Source: Chelatococcus sambhunathii
Lineage (GTDB): Bacteria; Pseudomonadota; Alphaproteobacteria; Rhizobiales; Beijerinckiaceae
NCBI RefSeq assembly: GCF_001418005.1
Contig: NZ_LIOL01000003.1
Location: forward strand, 62,001-126,000
Reading direction: 5' to 3'
Length of the DNA: 64,000 nt
This document shows, piece by piece, positions 34,792 to 42,760 of this stretch. The notes beneath the pieces were generated by a model. That model made no database searches. It was given only the letters and a program-made list of their open reading frames with translations, and was not told the origin of the DNA. How positions within the stretch are numbered: the stretch's first letter is position 1; each line of letters starts with the position of its first letter. The translations under genes and the position numbers were made by a program.

Positions 34792-37719
34792 TCAGCCGCC
34801 ACCGGCCCGCGCCGCCGGCCCGCGGCGTCCCGGAGCAGCACGGCTTTCGTCGCCCGGCAGGCGCGTCAGAAAGGCCGTGACGTCACAGGCGCTCATCGCC
34901 CCGGCGTAGAGATGGCCCTGCGCATTGTCGCAGCCGAGCTCATGCAGCCGGCTGGCCTGGCTAAGCGTTTCGACGCCCTCGGCCGTGATCTGCATTTTCA
35001 TGCGATGACCGAGGTGGATCACCGCCGAAACGATCGCCTCGTCGTCCTCGTTGCGCTCGATCTCGTGGATGAAGCTCTTGTCGATCTTGATGTGGTCGAT
35101 CGGGAAACGCTTGAGATGGCTCAGCGATGCGTAGCCAGTGCCGAAATCGTCGAGGGCGATGGAGAAGCCTGCGGCGTGGAGCTCTTGCAGCGTCGCCGCC
35201 GCGTCGGCCAGCATCTGGTCGAGGAAGACGGCCTCCGTGATCTCCACCTCGATCCACCGGGCGGGTATTCCTCGCCTGTCGAGCATCTCCATGATGGAGG
35301 AGGCGAGGCGGCGATCGCTGAACTCGGCCGGTGAGACGTTGACCGCAACCTGCACCGGGGCGAGGCCATGATCGAGCCAATGGCGCATGTCCGCGGTGAC
35401 GCAGGCGAGGACCTGCTCGCCGAGCGCGCGCGACAGCTCCGGATCCTCGAATGCGACGCTGAACGATGCCGGGGTGAGCAGGCCGCGATCCGGGTGATTC
35501 CAGCGCGCCAGCGCCTCGAAGCCGACGATCCGCCCGGAGGCGAGGCAGACCTTGGGCTGGTAGTAGGGCACGATCTCGCGGGCCCTGAGGCCGCGCCGCA
35601 CGTCCTCGACGAGCGCGATGCGTTCCTCCACGGCCGCACGCAGGGCGGGCGTATAGGTGACGAAGCGATTGCGGCCCTCGGCCTTCGCGCGATAGAGCGC
35701 GATGTCGGCGCTCTTCAGCAGATCCTTGGCATTCGCCCCGTCGTGGGGAAAGGTCGCGATGCCGATGCTCGCCCGCGTCGCGAACGTCCGCCCACGGGTT
35801 GCAAAGGGCGCGAGGAGCGTCGTGCGGATGCGCTCGGCGAGCTTCTCCGCCCAGCCGGCGGCAGGCGGCTCACGCACGAGAACGGCAAATTCGTCGCCGC
35901 CGAACCGCGCCACCACGTCGCCAGCGCGCACCGCCCGGCGCAGGCGGGCACCGACCTCCATCAGCAACTGGTCGCCCGCATCGTGGCCGAGCGTATCGTT
36001 GACGTCCTTGAAATGATCGAGATCGACGAGGAGCAGGCTGAAGGCCGGGGCCTCACCGGACATACCGCTGCATATATGCTCCAGCGTCTCCTGGAACGAG
36101 GCGCGGTTGCTGAGACCCGTCAGGCCATCGAGGCTCGCCATGCGCCAGGCCTCCTCCTCCGCCTGCTTCTGCGCCGTGATGTCGAAGGTGACGCCGACGA
36201 GGCGGTCGTTCCCCACCCGCTCGCCGCGGATGGCGAGCCACAGGCGTTGCCCGTCGGGCCGCAGGTAGCGGATTTCGATGGTGTCGCCGCAATCGGGCGA
36301 GCGCAGGAAATCGCGCCTGAGCTGCCGATCCTGGGGGTGAATGCAGGCGAGGATCTCCTCGACCGGTCCAGAGCCGATCCCCAATATGCCGACCGCATTT
36401 TCACTGCGGGTGACGAAACCCGTCGTCAGATCCTGTTCCCAGGCGATCATCCGCGCCGCCTGCAGCGCCAGCCTCAGGCGGCGCTCGCTGCTACTTAGCG
36501 CCTGCAGCGACCTCTTCCGCTCCGTGATGTCGCGAACGGTACCGATCTTGCGGACAGGCCGCCCGCGACCGTCAACAACGGTGCGTCCCGTCGCCGCCAC
36601 CCATCGTTCCTCACCCGTGTCCGCCCGCAGAATCCGGTATTCGCCGCGATAGACGGAGCCGTCGGCCGGGCTGTCGACAAAGAAGCGCCGCTCGACCTCC
36701 TCGCGGTCGTCCGGGTGAACACGCGCGCGGAAGGAATCGCGATCAACCGGCATCTCGTCGGGCAGACCGAGGATGGCGCGCGCCTGCGTGTTCCATTCAC
36801 GCCTGCCGGTGACGAAATCGGCATCCCAGATGCCGAGCGCGGTACTCTCGACGGCGAGGCGCAGCCGCTCCTCGCTGGCCCGCAGGGATTCCTCTGCCTC
36901 CATACGCTCGTGGATGTCGGACAGCTTGCCCACCCACTCGCGGATTGCCCCGTCAGCATCCCGCACGGGCACGGCCCGTGCCTCGACCCAGCGGAAGTCG
37001 CCGCTGCGCGTCAGCACCCGGAAACTGGCATCATAGACAGACCCGCCGGCCAGCGCCGTCTGCCAGCGCGCCATGACCCGCTGACGATCCTCGGGGTGGA
37101 CCGCCGCGAGCCAGCCCCAATCACGGAAATCGTCGCCCTCCTGCGCCGATACCGACGCCCAGCCCCATTGCTCGGTCACGCGCCCGTCCGGTAAAGCGAT
37201 CCACAGGACCATGGCGCTCGTCTCATGCAGCGCGCGGTAGCGCTGGGCGTTCAGCGCGAGCAGCAGCTCGGCCTTCTTGCGGTCGTCTATGTCGATCGTC
37301 GTCCCAAGCCACCCCTCCATCCGGCCATCGGCGTCGTAGGTAGGAGCGCCGCGGGCCGTCACCCATCGATAGGCGCCGGAGTGATGCCGGAGGCGATAGT
37401 CGATCTCGTATCCGTCCTGTGCGCTCAAGGCCCGCCGCCACGCACGTCGGACCCTGGCGCGGTCGTCCGGATGGATCCATTGCGCCAGGTTGTCCGACGT
37501 GATCGTGCCGGGCGGGACGCCTACAAAATCGTGCCAGGCCTTGTTGAAGGCATCTCCCTTGCCGTCGGCGCGGCTCGTCCAGAGCATCTGCGGCGTGCCG
37601 TTGATGATCCTGTCGAACCGCCGCGAGAGGTCGTTGACCTGCCGCCTGAGACGGGGAGCCGACCAGGCATCGCTCGCGGATGGCACCCGCCGTACCAGGC
37701 GGCGTTTCCTTCTCGGCAT
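34792..37719 (-). CDS. PAS-GGDEF-EAL cyclic-di-GMP signalling protein
   Basis: A 975-residue soluble protein. Four PAS/PAC units span about residues 35-525 (each ending in a D-I-x-x-R/Q-K-type PAC tail such as TIDIDDRKKAE and TVRDITERKRS). The GGDEF domain (about 535-695) has ARFGGDEF with an intact RAGD inhibition site; the EAL domain (about 715-955) has FEALARWNHP, EVEITEAV, DDFGTGYASL, KIDKSFI and AEGVET. Both activities could work, so net direction is not predictable. It borders the exopolysaccharide cluster, a common c-di-GMP target. Confidence 0.92.
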   Translation of the reverse strand: MPRRKRRLVRRVPSASDAWSAPRLRRQVNDLSRRFDRIINGTPQMLWTSRADGKGDAFNKAWHDFVGVPPGTITSDNLAQWIHPDDRARVRRAWRRALSAQDGYEIDYRLRHHSGAYRWVTARGAPTYDADGRMEGWLGTTIDIDDRKKAELLLALNAQRYRALHETSAMVLWIALPDGRVTEQWGWASVSAQEGDDFRDWGWLAAVHPEDRQRVMARWQTALAGGSVYDASFRVLTRSGDFRWVEARAVPVRDADGAIREWVGKLSDIHERMEAEESLRASEERLRLAVESTALGIWDADFVTGRREWNTQARAILGLPDEMPVDRDSFRARVHPDDREEVERRFFVDSPADGSVYRGEYRILRADTGEERWVAATGRTVVDGRGRPVRKIGTVRDITERKRSLQALSSSERRLRLALQAARMIAWEQDLTTGFVTRSENAVGILGIGSGPVEEILACIHPQDRQLRRDFLRSPDCGDTIEIRYLRPDGQRLWLAIRGERVGNDRLVGVTFDITAQKQAEEEAWRMASLDGLTGLSNRASFQETLEHICSGMSGEAPAFSLLLVDLDHFKDVNDTLGHDAGDQLLMEVGARLRRAVRAGDVVARFGGDEFAVLVREPPAAGWAEKLAERIRTTLLAPFATRGRTFATRASIGIATFPHDGANAKDLLKSADIALYRAKAEGRNRFVTYTPALRAAVEERIALVEDVRRGLRAREIVPYYQPKVCLASGRIVGFEALARWNHPDRGLLTPASFSVAFEDPELSRALGEQVLACVTADMRHWLDHGLAPVQVAVNVSPAEFSDRRLASSIMEMLDRRGIPARWIEVEITEAVFLDQMLADAAATLQELHAAGFSIALDDFGTGYASLSHLKRFPIDHIKIDKSFIHEIERNEDDEAIVSAVIHLGHRMKMQITAEGVETLSQASRLHELGCDNAQGHLYAGAMSACDVTAFLTRLPGDESRAAPGRRGPAARAGGG

Positions 37720-37878
37720 CTCGACGTCTCACCGCCCCGGCCGAGCCGGGGCCGTTACCGCACCCGCACGGCCACCCGCCCGTGCCGACGGCGGACTGCC
37801 GTCGACCGTCGCCGGGCCCGCTGCCCTCGATTTAGGCATTAGGTCAGCAGGAAAAACGTGAAGCAACACTTAAGTCTG

Positions 37879-37893
37879 TTGCGCACGGCGCAA
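37879..37893. terminator. short hairpin downstream of galE
   Basis: TTGCGC, three-base loop, GCGCAA, 15 bases past the galE stop in the transcription direction. A second hairpin (CCCCGGC / GCCGGGG, 37735-37751) lies further on, before the PAS-GGDEF-EAL gene. Either may end the polysaccharide operon; neither has a strong T-run. Confidence 0.35.
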
Positions 37894-37908
37894 GATGGGA
37901 TCCGTCGC

Positions 37909-38904
37909 CTATTCCGCGGCCTGCCGCCGGGCCGCGAGACTGCGCTCCCAGGCGAGCGCGTGTGCCACGATCGTGTCGAGGTGGTCGAACTCCGGCTTCC
38001 AACCGAGCGTCTCGCGGATCCGCCCGGCACCGGCCACGAGCGCGGCGGGATCACCGGCCCGGCGCGGCGCATGGTTGACCGGAAAATCGACGCCGGAGAC
38101 GCGCTTGACCGCCTCGATGACCTCGAGCACCGAATAGCCGCGCCCGTAGCCGCAGTTGAACACCGTGCTCTCGCCCCCGGCAGCGAGGTAGTCGAGGGCG
38201 AGGACATGGGCCCGCGCCAGGTCGCTCACATGGATGTAGTCGCGCAGGCAGGTGCCGTCTGGCGTCGGATAGTCCGTGCCGAAGACATCGAGATGCGTGC
38301 GCTCGCCGAGCGCCGCCTGCGTCGCGACCTTGATGAGATGCGTGGCGCGCGGGCTCGACTGGCCGGAGCGACCGGCCGGGTCGGCGCCCGCCACGTTGAA
38401 ATAGCGCAGCGCGACATATTTCAGCGGATGCGCCCGCGCCGTGTCGCGCAGCATCATCTCGGTCATCAGCTTCGACGTGCCGTAAGGCGAGACGGGATCG
38501 AGCGGCGCCGCTTCGACGATCGGGCTCTCCTTCGCATCGCCGTAGACGGCGGCGGTCGAGGAGAAGAGGAAGCGCGGCACGCCGTTCGCCACCGCTGCGG
38601 CGATGAGCGCGCGCGACCTGACCGTATTGTTGAGATAGTAGCCGAGCGGATCGGCGACCGAATCCGGCACCACGATGGAGCCCGCGAAATGCACGATGGC
38701 ATCGACGCCGTGCTCGCGGATCACCTTGCCGAGCAGCGCCTCGTCGCCGCAGTCGCCCTCGACGAAGGCGGCCTCCGGGTGCACCGCCCAGCGGAAGCCG
38801 GTGCTCAGGTTGTCGAGGACCACGACCTCGCGCCCTGCATCGCGCAGGGCGAGTACCATGTGGCTGCCGATATAGCCCGCACCGCCTGTCACCAGAACCG
38901 TCAT
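37909..38904 (-). CDS. galE: UDP-glucose 4-epimerase
   Basis: A 331-residue extended SDR. NAD-binding TGGAGYIGSHMV at the N-terminus, catalytic serine in FSSTAAVYGD and YxxxK in SPYGTSKLM, and the GalE-specific LRYFNVAGADPAGR are all present. It interconverts UDP-glucose and UDP-galactose. Placed 50 bases after the propeller-protein gene, it is probably the last gene of the exopolysaccharide operon and would supply UDP-galactose, the same role as exoB in Sinorhizobium. Confidence 0.93.
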   Translation of the reverse strand: MTVLVTGGAGYIGSHMVLALRDAGREVVVLDNLSTGFRWAVHPEAAFVEGDCGDEALLGKVIREHGVDAIVHFAGSIVVPDSVADPLGYYLNNTVRSRALIAAAVANGVPRFLFSSTAAVYGDAKESPIVEAAPLDPVSPYGTSKLMTEMMLRDTARAHPLKYVALRYFNVAGADPAGRSGQSSPRATHLIKVATQAALGERTHLDVFGTDYPTPDGTCLRDYIHVSDLARAHVLALDYLAAGGESTVFNCGYGRGYSVLEVIEAVKRVSGVDFPVNHAPRRAGDPAALVAGAGRIRETLGWKPEFDHLDTIVAHALAWERSLAARRQAAE

Positions 38905-38954
38905 CGCCGCCCTCTTGAGATCATCCGTCGTTGCATGTGTCCTGCCCGGTCTTA

Positions 38955-40169
38955 TCAGCCACCGCGCTTCAGTTCCACCGGCACGCGGACGAGATCCCGA
39001 TCCCACGTGACCTTGCAGTTTCTCAGTTGATAACGCGTGAGATAGAGATAGCCGCGCTCGCCGAAATCCTCATAGGAAAAGGTCTTCGCATCGGGGTCGA
39101 TGAGTGAGGGGTAGAAATAGGCGTGCCGTTCGTCGCACGACTTGTCCCACAGGAGCTCGGCCGCCATGACGAGCCGCGGCTCGCTCCATTCGATGAGATC
39201 GCGCGAGGTGGAGGTGAAGAAGCCCTCGACCACGCGGCCGTCCGGCATCTTGCGCTTGTCGCCGAACACCGCCATCACCTCGCCGCTATCGCGCAGCGTG
39301 ACGAGCCCGCCGATCATGCGGCCGATGATGCGCGTCGCCACTGGCGTGCAGGTGTGCGCGTCGGCATCGGTCACCTCGTCGCGGAAAGGATCGACGAAGC
39401 GGGCGGAGAAATCGCGCCCGTTCCACGCCCGCCAAGACGCCGGATCGCTAAGGTTCTTCGTACGGATGAGACAGGCGCCGCGCTTCTGCGCCCGGTAGCC
39501 GTCGGCGAAGATGAAGGCGTAGTACCAGCCGTCGCGCTTGATGATGTTGGTCGGATTGGCGTAGCCGACGCGCGCCGTGCGATCGGTCGGGAAGTCGTAG
39601 GGCAAGGTCGCCACGACGGGCGGGCCGCCCTCCCCCTCCGGCCGGAAGCTGCGGCCGCCGTCACGCGAGACGAGCCCGGTGACGGTGTTGAGCAGGCAGG
39701 CGCTGTACTTGCCGGCCGGGCACTGGCCCGGGGTGCGCTCGCCGCGCAGCTCCGTGTGGGCCAGCGCATAGACCGTGCGCCCGTCGCCCGTATAGACGCT
39801 GCTGATCCAGCTGAGGTCGTCGAAGGCGGCGAGCTTCGGCGAGCGGTTGGCTTCGTAGATCACCGCGCAGCTCGGCACCACCGCATCGAGGCTGGGGCCG
39901 AGCAGCGCGCGGTTGTCGTTGTGGCTGATGATCAGCCGCACCTCGCCATCCGCGTTGCGGAAGGCACGCGCCGGAGCATCCGGCACGTGGCTCTTGACGC
40001 AGGCGTCGCGGGACCAGTCGAACACGGTCTCGACCGGCCCCGTCGGCGCGAGGGAATAGCCGCCGGAGGTCTGGGCGCGGGCCGCGCCGGGCATGAGCCC
40101 GGTCGCGATCGCACCCGCGAGCGCTCCTGCAATGACAGCGGTGGCTACCCCCCTCGCGCTGGCCGCCAT
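38955..40169 (-). CDS. secreted protein, probable beta-propeller, exopolysaccharide-linked
   Basis: A 404-residue protein with a Sec signal (cleavage near ARA-QT, residue 33). The mature part repeats propeller-like segments: VSRDGGRSF, NIIKRDGWYYAFIFADGY, STSRDLIEWSEPRLV and YLTRYQL, as in five-bladed glycoside-hydrolase-like propellers (GH43/GH117-type folds), with several cysteines that could pair in the periplasm. No catalytic triad can be assigned. Its ATG shares one base with the pyruvyl-transferase stop (TGATG), so it is coupled to polysaccharide synthesis; binding or trimming of the product is possible. Confidence 0.6.
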   Translation of the reverse strand: MAASARGVATAVIAGALAGAIATGLMPGAARAQTSGGYSLAPTGPVETVFDWSRDACVKSHVPDAPARAFRNADGEVRLIISHNDNRALLGPSLDAVVPSCAVIYEANRSPKLAAFDDLSWISSVYTGDGRTVYALAHTELRGERTPGQCPAGKYSACLLNTVTGLVSRDGGRSFRPEGEGGPPVVATLPYDFPTDRTARVGYANPTNIIKRDGWYYAFIFADGYRAQKRGACLIRTKNLSDPASWRAWNGRDFSARFVDPFRDEVTDADAHTCTPVATRIIGRMIGGLVTLRDSGEVMAVFGDKRKMPDGRVVEGFFTSTSRDLIEWSEPRLVMAAELLWDKSCDERHAYFYPSLIDPDAKTFSYEDFGERGYLYLTRYQLRNCKVTWDRDLVRVPVELKRGG

Positions 40170-41356
40170 CACGCCACCTTGCGCGCCGGCTCCGGCGTCT
40201 TCTGCATGACGTCGACCATCTTGGTGTCGGCGCCGTTCTCGACGAGGAACTGGCGCATCTCGCGATAGGTGTGATGATAAGCCCGGTTGAACTTGTCGAA
40301 CAATGACTGGTCCCAATATTCCTCGAGCACGAAGTCCTTGCCCGAGAAGACGTCGAAGCTGGGGATCTGATACGTCTCGGCGAATTCCACCGTGCGGCTG
40401 TCGTAGGTGAAATAGATGGATGGAGTGCCGTTCGACAGGGCCATCAGGTTGCCGTGCAGCCGGTAGCCGAGCACGATATCCTTCTGCTGCACCAGCGCCT
40501 CGTAGTCGGCAACGACGTCGGAATAGAACAGCCGCTCGCGGTGCAGCTTCTCCATCACCTCGTCGAGATACCACTCGGAGACCCACTTGTTGGCCCGCAG
40601 CGCCTCGAAGGCTTCCTCCTTCTGCTCGGGCGTGCCGAAGACGATCTTCTTCTCTTCGACCTCGCCCTGGGCCATCAGGACCACGTCGAAGCGCTGGGCC
40701 AGCGACTTCACAAGGTCGCGGTGGAAGGTGAGATAGCGCTTGATGTCCTGTGCATAGGCCGGCGAGACCTCACGGCGCATGGTGATGCCGGCGTATTTCA
40801 CCTTCTCCAGCGGCGGCAGGGTGATCGCCAGGTTCGGGTCGTTGCGGCGGAAGGCCGTGGGGCAGCCGACGATGCGCACGTTGCGGATGCCTATGTCCCA
40901 CAGGACCTGCGCCGAATAGGCGCCGCGCACGCCGATGGAGGTGGTGGAATCCGCCATCATGCGCAGCACGGTCTTCGTCTCGTCGGACAGTTCGATCTTG
41001 CCCTTGACCGGTGCCTGGGCGCCGATGCCGAAGGCGATGACCGGGATCTTCAGCCGCTGCAGGACCTCGAGCGTGCGGCTCCACTTCATGTCCTTGTGCA
41101 CGTAGTTGGAACCGCGCAGGAAGACGTAGTCGTATTCCCGGTTGATGCGGTCGATGTCGTCGAGGTTCGGGTTGGCGATCTGCAGCACGTCGAGCTTCTC
41201 GTAGTTGAGAAGCTTCAGCGAGGAATCGAAGACGAAGGCGTCGCCGATGTTATGATAATGGTTGATGTGCGCCTGAACATCCTTGTAGCGGTACCAGCGG
41301 ACGCAGTCGTGATCGTAGACCTCTCCCGAGGGGATCATCACGAGAATTCTTGCCAT
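40169..41356 (-). CDS. polysaccharide pyruvyl transferase family protein
   Basis: A 395-residue cytoplasmic enzyme of the CsaB/ExoV/WcaK family: N-terminal region with HNIGDAFVFDSSLKLL, central GIGAQAPVKGKIELSD, IGVRGAYSAQVLWDIGI, and the C-terminal LGYRLHGNLMALSNGTPSI with the family histidine (YRLHG). It adds a ketal pyruvate from phosphoenolpyruvate to a sugar of a lipid-linked repeat. Pyruvylated galactose is a component of galactoglucan, so the call fits the cluster. ATG 41356 is used; an earlier alternative start is weak. Confidence 0.88.
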   Translation of the reverse strand: MARILVMIPSGEVYDHDCVRWYRYKDVQAHINHYHNIGDAFVFDSSLKLLNYEKLDVLQIANPNLDDIDRINREYDYVFLRGSNYVHKDMKWSRTLEVLQRLKIPVIAFGIGAQAPVKGKIELSDETKTVLRMMADSTTSIGVRGAYSAQVLWDIGIRNVRIVGCPTAFRRNDPNLAITLPPLEKVKYAGITMRREVSPAYAQDIKRYLTFHRDLVKSLAQRFDVVLMAQGEVEEKKIVFGTPEQKEEAFEALRANKWVSEWYLDEVMEKLHRERLFYSDVVADYEALVQQKDIVLGYRLHGNLMALSNGTPSIYFTYDSRTVEFAETYQIPSFDVFSGKDFVLEEYWDQSLFDKFNRAYHHTYREMRQFLVENGADTKMVDVMQKTPEPARKVA

Positions 41357-41396
41357 AGGACCTCTCCCTTTCACCTGTGGCGTTACGATGGACAAT

Positions 41397-42758
41397 TCAG
41401 GCGCTGCGCGCCGCCGCCGAGGGCACCGCGGCGGTGGCCCGGGTCGCGGCGCGCTCCGCGGCGACGGCGTTGTAGAGATCGAGGTGGCGCCGCGCGCATT
41501 CCTCGTAGTCGATGGGGCGGGTGATGCGCGCGCGCAGCCGCTCCCACAGGGTCTCGTCCGTCAGCGCCTCGACCATGCGGTCGACGAGGTCCTCCGACGA
41601 GCCGACGCGGAAGTGCAGACCGTCGACGCCGTCGGTGATCTTCTCGGCCATGCCGCCGATGTTGCTCGAGATGAGCGGGCGGCCGTGGAAGAAGGATTCC
41701 TGGATGACGATGGGCGAGTTCTCCCACCAGATGGAGGGGATGATCGTCCAGTCTATGGAACGCATAAGGCGCGGCATCTCGCTGTTCTGGTAGGCGCCGT
41801 AGAAGCGCACGCGCGGGCCGGCCCGCTCGATCAGCGCCTCGATCTTCTCCTGGAAGGGTTTGGGCTGGCGCTCGAGGTTGCCGCCGAAGATCATCAGCTG
41901 GGCATCCTCGCCCCACACCGCTTCAGGAATCCGCCCGACCGCATCGAGCAAGACGTCGACGCCCTTGAAGGACGTGATCTGGCCGAAATAGGCGAAGCGG
42001 CAGCGCCGCCCGCCCGCCGGCAGCGGCCGCGGCGGCGCAGGCTCGGCGATGTCGAGCCCATTCTCGATGACAGTGAAGCGCGAGGCGTCGAGCCCCCAGT
42101 CGACATAGCGCTCGACGAGGAAGCGGCTCGGCGAGACGAAATGGTCCGCAACGTCGAGGAGGCCCCGCACGAAATGCTCCCGCCGCAGGAAACGGGCCGG
42201 TGAGATGTCAGGGAAGCAGGCGTTGCAATCCGCCGGCGAAGCGCGGTTGCAGAGCTTGGCGCCACCGGTCTTCACCATCTGCCCGTGGTGGTGACAGATG
42301 GAGAGGAACTCGTGGAAGGTGACGATGATCAAGGTCTCGGGCAGTGCCTGCCGGACGGCATAGAGGCATTCGAGGCCGAGGCCGATGAAGTGGTGGAAAT
42401 GCACCACGTCCGGCCTGAGATCGCGTACCACGCGCAGAAAATCGCGCTCGATCTCCTCCGTATTGCGGTTCGACAGCAGAAAATGGTCGTATTCGTCGGC
42501 GTGGTAGAGGATCTCGCCCTGTTTCTGGCGCAGGCTCAGAAGTGCCGTCGCGCCGTGGCGCGCGACCGGATGGCCGACGCGGGCGAGGTAGCGCGAGCCG
42601 ACGCCATCGATGCGGTTGAGCCCCTTATGCAGGTTGTAGGATGCAATCTCGGCGCCGCCGAGCGAAAAGCTCGGGTGGCCATGCGAGACGACGAGCACGC
42701 GCAGCGGATGGTTCGCGGCACGCGGCGTCTGACGGTCGGCTCTCGAACGATCGGTCAT
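41397..42758 (-). CDS. glycosyltransferase family 4
   Basis: A 453-residue GT-B glycosyltransferase. The N-terminal half shows SHGHPSFSLGGAEIASYNL, the C-terminal half FAYFGQITSFKGVDVLLDA and PSIWWENSPIVIQESFFHGRP with the E-x7-E-like nucleotide-sugar site. A cysteine cluster LCNRASPADCNACFPDI lies near residue 165. It is clearly paralogous to the 416-residue enzyme encoded at 45790-47040. GTG 42764 (GTGA overlap with the previous stop) is an alternative start. Confidence 0.87.
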   Translation of the reverse strand: MTDRSRADRQTPRAANHPLRVLVVSHGHPSFSLGGAEIASYNLHKGLNRIDGVGSRYLARVGHPVARHGATALLSLRQKQGEILYHADEYDHFLLSNRNTEEIERDFLRVVRDLRPDVVHFHHFIGLGLECLYAVRQALPETLIIVTFHEFLSICHHHGQMVKTGGAKLCNRASPADCNACFPDISPARFLRREHFVRGLLDVADHFVSPSRFLVERYVDWGLDASRFTVIENGLDIAEPAPPRPLPAGGRRCRFAYFGQITSFKGVDVLLDAVGRIPEAVWGEDAQLMIFGGNLERQPKPFQEKIEALIERAGPRVRFYGAYQNSEMPRLMRSIDWTIIPSIWWENSPIVIQESFFHGRPLISSNIGGMAEKITDGVDGLHFRVGSSEDLVDRMVEALTDETLWERLRARITRPIDYEECARRHLDLYNAVAAERAATRATAAVPSAAARSA

Positions 42759-42760
42759 CT

